A stretch of DNA of 64,000 nt. It comes from Lepidurus packardi. Taxonomy: Eukaryota; Arthropoda; Branchiopoda; Notostraca; Triopsidae. The stretch lies in NCBI GenBank assembly GCA_023053545.1, contig JAKZAN010000005.1:11160001-11224000 (forward strand). The letters run 5' to 3'. Of the stretch, positions 58,715 to 64,000 are shown one piece after another. A program made the translations under genes and the position numbers. The stretch's first letter is position 1. Every line of letters starts with the position of its first letter. The notes under the pieces were generated by a model. It was given only the letters and a program-made list of their open reading frames with translations. It had not been told where the DNA came from and did no database searches.

Positions 58715-58934
58715 TGTTCCGGATGGAACAGGAGACTACGAAAGAAGAAGTATGGTTGTGCGACGGGCCCTAGATCGCCCCCGGCTGCACGTGCTCGCGA
58801 AGGGAGTTCTGGTGTACCTGAGCGCCAGTCAAGCAATTGTCAAAGCCTGGTATGGTTGTAACCATCCTGTGAGCAATACACGTGCAACGTTTTTCCTGCA
58901 CAAGACCACAACGCTGTTCCTTCATTTCGTTACA
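58715..58934 (+). repeat. 3' LTR of the BEL/Pao element
   Basis: Same 220 bp as the 5' LTR, followed directly by the ACGGT target duplication and nrf-6-like pseudogene sequence (AGATCCAAAATATTATTC). Confidence 0.93.
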
Positions 58935-59110
58935 ACGGTAGATCCAAAATATTATTCGTTTTATCCTCGAAAATTTGTCTAATAATTTTAATTTCCTTTG
59001 AATTTGAAAGAATTATAGCTAATGTACATGACTGTGATAGTGGCTGCATCAAATTCGCGGACAGTATCTTCGACGGTACAATAGTACCGTCCAATTCAAT
59101 GGAGCAACTT
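58935..59110 (-). pseudogene. nrf-6-like pseudogene, 5' part (right of the retrotransposon)
   Basis: Matches the exon-4 start and exon-3 end of copy C (CATGACTGTGATAGTGGCTGCATCAA-type sequence at about 59028-59052), then breaks off near 59085 where CAGTAATCTTCAC becomes CAATAGTACCGTCC. Exons 1 and 2 are absent. The piece was part of one pseudogene with 52330-52633 before the retrotransposon inserted. Confidence 0.72.
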
Positions 59111-59268
59111 GTAACTGTAGAATGAAAGATAATTCGACGAAATTTTGGAATTTTTCAATACATCAATTGGCTTATGTATATAGCTATTAAGTTATTTGAA
59201 GTTTATGTGAAATTTGTATCTTCTGCGTTTAAGCGTGTATTTTTGTATTTTATTTATTTACAATTCTT

Positions 59269-62200
59269 TCATGAATTTTCATGATTCTCAAAACCCTTAT
59301 TAACATGTTCTTCCACTGCTACCTTGACGTCTTCGAGTATTTCCCTAGCTGGCGATTTTCCTATTTAAAAAATGCATTAAAATTTGACTATTTAATGTAA
59401 AATTAATAATCACGTTTTGGGGCGAAAAGTAATTTTTCAAGGTTCAAAAACGGAGCTTCAAAGCAAACAGACGCAATGAACGCTAAACCCATTGCAATTA
59501 CCAAAATTGCAAGGAAAGTTAGTACCTATCAATAATATAACGTGTTAAGTTCTTTATGTCTAATTAGATTAGTTGAAATATTAGATTAGTTGAATTACAG
59601 CGTCGATGGTAGTGTAATAGAAGACCGTGCGAACCCTGGCGTAGTAAAACCCAATAAAGTTTAAATGAATCAAATACGTGCAGTAAGTCAGTCGACTCAA
59701 GGGAATGAAAGCTGACCAAGATAGAAACCTGTTCACAAAGCCTGTCGGAAGACAAAAGTTATAGTAGACGTTCATCAAACTTCTAAATTGGGTACCTCCA
59801 TAGCCATGGACACAGGCAAAAACCAGCCAGCTAAGCGATACAGCCCAGGCGGTTCGGTGCAAACTAGCGTACAAAACCGAAACCGATTCCGGGATGGTGG
59901 GAGCTTTGGTGGAGTCCAAGTACCCGGACATCCCATACAGAACCGCCAACGCAATAGCTACCGCTAGCGACCAGCCAGTAATGACGACCCATGGTTTCAT
60001 TTTAATCTCGTAGTTCCGCGTTTTGTGAAACACGTAACCCATGAAAATTCCCACTAAATAGGGTGCAATTCGACACCAAGGTACTACGTAGTAATCGTTG
60101 AAATTTCTCGTAGCACTCTCAAACATATCTCTACGAAAACGTAATTTCAATTTTTTAAATAAATTTCATTAATCATTAATTTATTAATTAAGTAAAGTCT
60201 TATTTCTAGGGTTATTTAGAAATAATATGGAAGTGAATTAATTACGATCTGCTAGGTATGGAAGTTGGCGGTAAATCTTCAATAGCTACGATTGCCATGG
60301 TTCCTCCGATGAATCCTAAAAGAGCCACGCCCAGAAAGGCCATTCCAGGTTTCGGCCAACGCCAGAGGGCGTAAATGAAAAGGGGTGCCACGAGGAACAT
60401 TTGCATATCATTAGCCAAGTACCAAGTTTCGCCCATGCACTGTATGTTTAGAAGAGGATTCCCTGAATTGTTGTTTATAAAGTTGAAATATATAAATTAC
60501 CAGAGCTGCATCAGTATTGCCAGGAAAGAAATTGTTGATGTACAAGAAGTGCTGCCACCAACTTATCCTGCAACCTTCAGACATGGTAGTTACATTGCCC
60601 CAGTAGGGTCCAGAACCCAAGAACGGAAGCAAGGTAGCGATGAAACCCAAAATGAATGCGTAAACTGGTGTTAACCTGTAGAAATTGTCAATACAAAATA
60701 TAGTAAAAATTAATACTTGAATTTAAAGTCAAGGAAAGAAATTACCGTAAATAGCGATGGAGGTACATTAAAGGCACGTTTAGTTTGCCTTTAGACTTGT
60801 CCATTTCGCGTAAGGCCACGTACGCGATCAATAAACCACTCAAGAAGAAGAAAGAATCCACCGCAACTGAAGCGTTAGCTATTGTTTGAAGCGACCACGT
60901 AAGTGCATCCTGGAGTTAAAGAACATAACTTTAAACCAAATTTTAAGACATCTTTGTAGAATTTTCTGAATTTTTTTTTAGATAAATTAGATTTTAAATT
61001 TTACATAAATTTTAAAATAAATTTTACATAAATTAGAGGAATTTCAGAATTTTAAGAAAATCTCACATTTCAGGTATATATTTACGATTTCAAGTATTTC
61101 AGAAAATTATGCAGAAATATTTCAAGTGTCTGATAAATTTCAGCAGAAATTCCTACAGAATATCTTGTGGAATTAATTTCCCGGTATACCTGTTTCACTT
61201 GAGCGGTATTAGCATCAGGTGAGTAGACACTTTCCATCCAAGAATGACCCAGAACAACCCAAGTCATGGACAAGAACCGAATTCCGTGTAAACATGACAA
61301 AGAGCCTTCCGCCGAGCCATTGGCATTCAGAATCTTGGCGCCATTACTCAAAACGGAAAAACTGAGCAAGATTTGGTTGCCCATCAGCAAATCTTTCCTC
61401 GAAGCGTCACTCCATTGAAGGTAACCATCGTACGCCGTTCCCAGAGCCAGGAAAAATGCCATGATACTGAAAACAACTCTGTGGATCCAAAATGTCATTT
61501 ATTTTACCCTCAAGATCTATTTGTTTAAATTTAAATTTGGTTTGAGGTTAAAGCATTAGAACTACGTACATGACTGTGATAGTGGCTGCATCAAATTCAC
61601 GGACGGAATCTTCGACGGTACAGTAATCTTCACTGGTAATAGGTACGATTTGTTTTTGGCCGAAGATATGGGTACCGATACTATCGGCCACAGCAATACC
61701 GATATCATTAGCCGTGCAAGTGGAAGGTAAGCAAAAGGCTAAGCTGGGCAAGTATCCAGCGAAAAGGGTACTTGAATCGTTGTGAAATACCTGTGATAAT
61801 TAACTCCTTAATTAAAGTCATTCGAATATGTTTATTTTAATGTACTGGATCTGCGAAAGGCCCAAAAAGGCTCAATAGACGCAGCAATCCGAACACAGAT
61901 TTCGTATTGGGCTCCTTAGATTGACTTTCAGGGACTTTTGTGGGAGATAAGAAAACGGTACAGTATTTTCCAGTGAATTTGGGATCCGAATTGACTTCTG
62001 GGCCTTTGACTTTCAAACATTGGTCGAAATGACCCATCGCGTGGTAATTTCCGCTAGCAATTCCATCAGGCATTTTACCAGTAGCGTCGTACACTACATT
62101 CAGATATGTAATTTGGTTTCATTTTGGTTGTTAAACTGGCGTGACTTACTCTTTAAGGCCCAGCCAGTAAAATTAGCTAAGGATTCCGCGTACAGCTGAC

Positions 62201-62531
62201 TGTCGTCCCTGCACTGTTGACTGATATTCTTATTACGACTAACAGTGGGTATCAGAAAACTCGCCAAACCGGTTAAAATCATATTAGCAACCGTAGATCC
62301 ATCAACGAACTCGTTAGGCAGTCGTAGATGCGCAGAAATTTTGTCTGGTGAGAAGGTGAGCTCTTCTGGGGAGTTCAGGACGCTTTGTTTGAGTTCTTCT
62401 TGCATATGTTGCAGAATTTCGGCATGTTGTCCAGTGAAACGCAACTGTTGCGGAATGTGATTAGGATACTGAGCAGTGATTAAGGGTGAAAATGCTATAC
62501 AACACAATAAAACTGTCTTGGTTTTCCACAT
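59269..62531 (-). CDS. nrf-6-like membrane acyltransferase, copy C
   Basis: A minus-strand gene of ten exons, complete. Exon 1 is 62531-62157 (signal peptide MWKTKTVLLCCIAFSPLITA; QQCRDDSQLYAESLANFTGW). Exon 2 is from about 62095 (MYDATGKMPDGIASGNYHAM). Exon 3 has LPSLAFCLPSTCTANDIGIA. Exon 4, from about 61494, has CLHGIRFLSMTWVVLGHSWM. Exon 5 has SVAVDSFFFLSGLLIAYVAL, exon 6 LTPVYAFILGFIATLLPFLG and WWQHFLYINNFFP, exon 7 MGETWYLANDMQMFLVAPLF, exon 8 PWCRIAPYLVGIFMGYVF. The last two exons end EAPFLNLEKLLFAPK and KGFENHENS. The NRF domain plus about ten membrane helices match the family. It is closest to copy B and to the pseudogene split by the retrotransposon. Confidence 0.86.
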
Positions 62532-63246
62532 TTTTAATAACTTCGGTTTACGGACTTTTTAAGTCCTACGATTATTCTGGCACAAAGCAAACAACTGCGG
62601 GAATGACTAGCAGCTTCCTGTTCCCCTTCATTTATACTTGTAGAAGTATGGGAGGGCAAAAAGCATTGCATCATGACGTGGAAACAAAGGACTCCCCTAG
62701 ATTTTTGTCTTCTTTTACTTGGCCAAAGGTCGAAAGATGTTTCGAACCTTTGCCTTCAAGATATTCGGACTTCAATTGGGCGCGCAATCACCTTATCTTA
62801 TTGGTTTTTGTACTCTTAATCAAATCCTGATAAAATCTATTATTCATATTACTTCATGAAATCTGATCATGTCTCTGTATTCTATTCTGTTAGATGACAT
62901 AATTTCCTTTCATTTCGACGCCAATTAATTCAAATTAGACCCGGAAGCTTTATAGCGCCATCTAATAACTTTCTAATGAATCCCCTTGAACATCTTTATT
63001 ATTGTTTTGCTTCCTGAACGTTCTGAAATCAACCAACCTCTACTTTATAATTAAAAATGGTTCGTAAACTAGCATTAAACACAGAATTCCACGCTATAAC
63101 TCGAGGCTCACCCAAAACTCCCGGTATTTCCTCGCTTAAATCATTTTTCAAATTTTATGACTTGCAGTTTTGTCTTGCTTGATATTTATTCTTAATCTCG
63201 CTTATCTATTAGATTTCTTAGTTATCGCTCGTCAACTAATTCAATA
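62532..63246. other. Divergent spacer between nrf-6-like copy C and the DHRS7B gene
   Basis: 715 bp separating head-to-head genes; it should contain both promoters. An open plus-strand frame (62486-62830) overlaps the nrf-6 start on the other strand and has no domain, so I do not call it. Confidence 0.4.
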
Positions 63247-64000
63247 ATGTCTCGTCTAGTGTTGGGATCTGTCGAAGCGCCTGAACATGCAACTTTGGGC
63301 GCTAAAGAGCTTAAATTGGTGCCAAATTTTCCTCAAGGACCGCTAATTACCATTTGGAACAGTTTACCTTCGTTAAGCAACTTTATTTCCTACACGTTAC
63401 TACCCTTAACCCTTCCGTTTGCGGCATTCCAATTCTTCTTTAATCTATACATCAATTTAAGGTCCCAAAACACGCTAGAAGGCAAAGTAAAACCGTACAA
63501 AAAAATATAGAAATAAAGTAATTATGTTTAATTATTTCTTGCGGTCATTTAAGGTTGTGCTAATTACTGGCGCTAGTTCCGGCTTAGGAAAAGCCTTGGC
63601 AGTTGCTTTCTATAAACAAGGATGTCGCCTGATACTCTGTTCGAGGGGAAAAGAACAATTAGACGCAATTCGCCTGGAATTACTCCAAATGTCCACTGTA
63701 AGAAACACATAAATTGCTTAATTAATTCCTTTTTAATGGAATTAGTTCCTTTTTAATGGAATTAATTCCTTTTTAATGTTAAAAATCATTCTTAGAGTAG
63801 AGAAACACTTTATCCGCCCGTGGTTATACCCATGGATCTATCAGACGTCAAACAAATTGAAATTAAAGCAAAAGAAGCATTAGGAATCTATGGTTACGTG
63901 GATATTCTGGTTAATAACGCTGGCATTTCTTATCGTGGCGAAGTTTTGCACACACAATTGGACGTAGACCAGCAATTAATGCAAGTCAATTATATCGGGC
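63247..64000 (+). CDS. DHRS7B-like short-chain dehydrogenase, 5' part (runs off the window)
   Basis: Exons 63247-63486, 63554-63697 and 63796 to the right edge. Exon 1 encodes a hydrophilic N-terminus and a membrane segment (FISYTLLPLTLPFAAFQFFF). Exon 2 carries the Rossmann glycine motif TGASSGLGKALA and CSRG. Exon 3 carries PMDLSDV, the NNAG motif and the block GYVDILVNNAGISYRGEVLH, which is close to DHRS7B, a membrane-bound NADP(H) oxidoreductase of peroxisomes/ER with a role in ether-lipid synthesis. The catalytic YxxxK lies beyond the window. Intron 2 contains a 20-bp tandem repeat. Confidence 0.87.
63721..63780. repeat. 20-bp tandem repeat, three units
   Basis: ATTAATTCCTTTTTAATGGA-type unit at 63721, 63741 and 63761, with one substitution in unit 2 and a changed end in unit 3. 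It lies within an intron of the DHRS7B-like gene. Confidence 0.85.

Larger units (their letters stand above)
52634..58934 (+). mobile_element. Full-length BEL/Pao LTR retrotransposon
   Basis: Two 220-bp LTRs (52634-52853 and 58715-58934) start TGTTCCGG and end TTACA and look identical by eye. The 5-bp sequence ACGGT flanks both outer ends (52629-52633 and 58935-58939), a target-site duplication. Downstream of the 5' LTR is a primer-binding-site-like TGGTGCCGAAACCCGGGA (52858-52875). Upstream of the 3' LTR is a purine tract AACGGGGGCGGGGG (58701-58714). A single gag-pol ORF lies between. At about 55% GC the element stands out from its AT-rich surroundings. Identical LTRs imply a recent insertion. 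It sits inside an already deleted nrf-6-like pseudogene, in opposite orientation to it. Confidence 0.95.

Overview
This is eukaryotic nuclear DNA, most likely from a small-genome arthropod (crustacean or springtail type; I cannot fix the species). Genes are close together on both strands and split by many short GT-AG introns, mostly 50-100 bp. Coding exons are about 40-50% GC and the spacers are AT-rich. I see no CRISPR array, bacterial operon or credible tRNA/rRNA gene.

Layout. 1-3.4 kb: the 3' end of an ethanolamine-phosphate cytidylyltransferase gene (+) and an ENGASE gene (-). 3.7-29.4 kb: a tandem array of one secreted, cysteine-rich family. Six copies are intact (starts at 5661, 14660, 17654, 22962, 25131 and 27803) and four are broken or partial (3.8-4.7, 9.5-9.7, 19.8-21.0 and 27.0-27.3 kb). 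Each intact gene has four exons: signal peptide, a 102-nt exon, a PAN/Apple-like cysteine module, and a C-terminal module that I read as a divergent fibrinogen-related domain. A DNA transposon with CACTG ends (10198-14556), carrying a C2H2 zinc-finger gene, sits inside the array. 29.9-31.9 kb: a mitochondrial-type cytochrome P450. 33.6-42.0 kb: mitoferrin (-), SERAC1 (-) and SLC25A38 (+), the last two head to head.

42.2-62.5 kb: a minus-strand cluster of nrf-6-like (nose resistant to fluoxetine) membrane acyltransferases, with three full genes, 3'-end debris, and one internally deleted pseudogene split by a complete BEL/Pao LTR retrotransposon (52634-58934) with apparently identical LTRs and a 5-bp target duplication. 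63.2 kb to the right edge: the 5' part of a DHRS7B-like short-chain dehydrogenase (+).

The housekeeping genes are single-copy and conserved. The two tandem families behave as birth-and-death clusters. The secreted array at 5.6-29.4 kb is the best candidate for something undescribed: its architecture suggests extracellular recognition or binding (PAN plus fibrinogen-like), but no function can be proven from sequence alone.
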